The position numbers and the translations under genes are program-made. From NCBI GenBank assembly GCA_964580655.1, contig CAZOMR010000237.1, forward strand, positions 1 through 5,030: 5,030 nt of DNA. The letters are read 5' to 3'. The notes beneath the pieces are model-generated. The model saw only the letters and a list, made by a program, of their open reading frames with translations, was not told the DNA's origin and did not search any database. This stretch comes from CAZOMR01 sp964580655. Its GTDB lineage: Bacteria; RBG-13-61-14; CAZOMR01. Shown in pieces: positions 4,617-5,030 of this stretch (position 1 is its first letter; every line of letters starts with the position of its first letter).

Positions 4617-4871
4617 CTATGCCTCCTTGGTTCCTCCTACCCTGTTGTAGATCAGGGCAACTACAATCCCTGCTACCAGGCCGTTGACAAAACCCCATAC
4701 TAACCCGACCAGGCTTCCGAGCCAGGTCACTTTATAGCCCAGGTAATAGACGGCCAATAAAGATAATGTGCCGCCTCCTCCCTTGAGAAGAGAAATCACT
4801 GTTGCCAGGAAAACGACCAGTCCCCAGACCAGACCAATTGCGAATCCAAATGACCAGACCTTTAACTTCAC
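4617..4871 (-). CDS. Small holin-like two-helix membrane protein
   Basis: This 84-aa protein starts MKLKVWSFGFAIGLVWGL and has two hydrophobic helices at about 8-29 and 50-75, joined by a Gly-rich turn and an aromatic stretch (VYYLGYKV). The second helix reads GSLVGLVWGFVNGLVAGIVVALIYN, with small residues spaced for helix packing. The pattern resembles short chromosomal proteins that databases often label 'bacteriophage holin', although nothing nearby suggests a prophage (no lysin, tail or integrase), so a lysis role is unproven. The start is GTG at 4871, supported by AAAGGAGGGG with correct spacing upstream. It has a strong promoter of its own and is probably constitutively transcribed. It could equally be a small inner-membrane stress or transport accessory protein. 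Confidence 0.82.
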   Translation of the reverse strand: MKLKVWSFGFAIGLVWGLVVFLATVISLLKGGGGTLSLLAVYYLGYKVTWLGSLVGLVWGFVNGLVAGIVVALIYNRVGGTKEA

Positions 4872-4929
4872 TTTTTCCCCTCCTTTTGCCAGAGTTCCCT
4901 GTATATTCTTCCCAGCCTTTCCTTTAATA

Positions 4930-4959
4930 ATTATATCCTTATTATCTTATGATAGTCAA
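4930..4959 (-). promoter_or_regulatory. Strong promoter of the small membrane protein gene
   Basis: TTGACT (4954-4959) and a consensus -10 box TATAAT (4930-4935) are 18 bp apart on the minus strand. The start is expected near 4923, giving a leader of about 50 nt to the GTG at 4871. No operator-like palindrome is seen around it. Confidence 0.75.
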
Positions 4960-4989
4960 GAAAAATTACCACGGAGGGCCTGCGACATT

Positions 4990-5020
4990 AAAGAGGGTTT
5001 TGGATTTGACCCTCTTTTTT
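4990..5020. terminator. Intrinsic terminator hairpin at the window edge
   Basis: AAAGAGGGT (4990-4998) and ACCCTCTTT (5009-5017) form a perfect 9-bp stem with a 10-nt loop, followed on the plus strand by three further T residues, making a T6 run. On the minus strand an A-run precedes the stem and only TTTAAT follows. No plus-strand gene precedes it within the window, so it more likely ends a minus-strand gene lying beyond 5030, or works in both directions. Confidence 0.65.
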
Positions 5021-5030
5021 GGCCATGTTA

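Noticed and set aside
5028..5030. TTA at the edge as the stop codon of a minus-strand gene beyond the window.
   Set aside because: Three bases cannot establish a reading frame, although the adjacent hairpin makes it plausible.

Overview
The window is a stretch of bacterial chromosome in which every supportable gene lies on the minus strand, so transcription runs from high to low coordinates. The gene mix suggests an anaerobic Desulfobacterota (deltaproteobacterium-like) genome: a DUF134 regulator with DUF5320 proteins, a SPOR protein with an N-terminal RYEFQLDNRQL-type segment, a small holin-like membrane protein and a FadD-type acyl-CoA ligase. This assignment is inferred from family knowledge, not from a marker gene.

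In order of transcription: (1) 5030-4872 holds a hairpin with a T-run and a strong sigma-70-type promoter. (2) 4871-4617 encodes an 84-aa two-helix membrane protein with a GTG start. (3) A weak hairpin with a U-run directly abuts the promoter of the next gene. (4) 4455-3745 encodes a membrane-anchored SPOR-domain protein with a likely role in peptidoglycan binding. (5) After about 170 bp with a promoter, 3575-1740 encodes a 611-aa acyl-CoA synthetase with the main adenylation motifs. (6) A near-consensus promoter whose predicted start falls inside a perfect 16-bp palindrome precedes a compact four-gene operon (1625-173). The operon encodes a DUF134 helix-turn-helix regulator, a Gly/Gln/Arg-rich zinc-ribbon protein and two tandem DUF5320 proteins. 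(7) 172-1 has no gene. It holds a long hairpin just past the operon and a REP-like double-hairpin element.

The most interesting part is the four-gene operon. All four products carry Arg-Gly-rich low-complexity tracts, although only the two DUF5320 proteins look homologous. The two DUF5320 genes share a 23-nt identical start region but end quite differently: one has a perfect-heptad coiled coil, the other an RG repeat finishing in WWW. The operon looks autoregulated through the palindrome. From general knowledge, such genes often sit with NifX/NifB-like or Mrp/NBP35 ATPase genes, but none is present here, so this looks like a stand-alone version of unknown function. No intergenic gap exceeds 300 bases.
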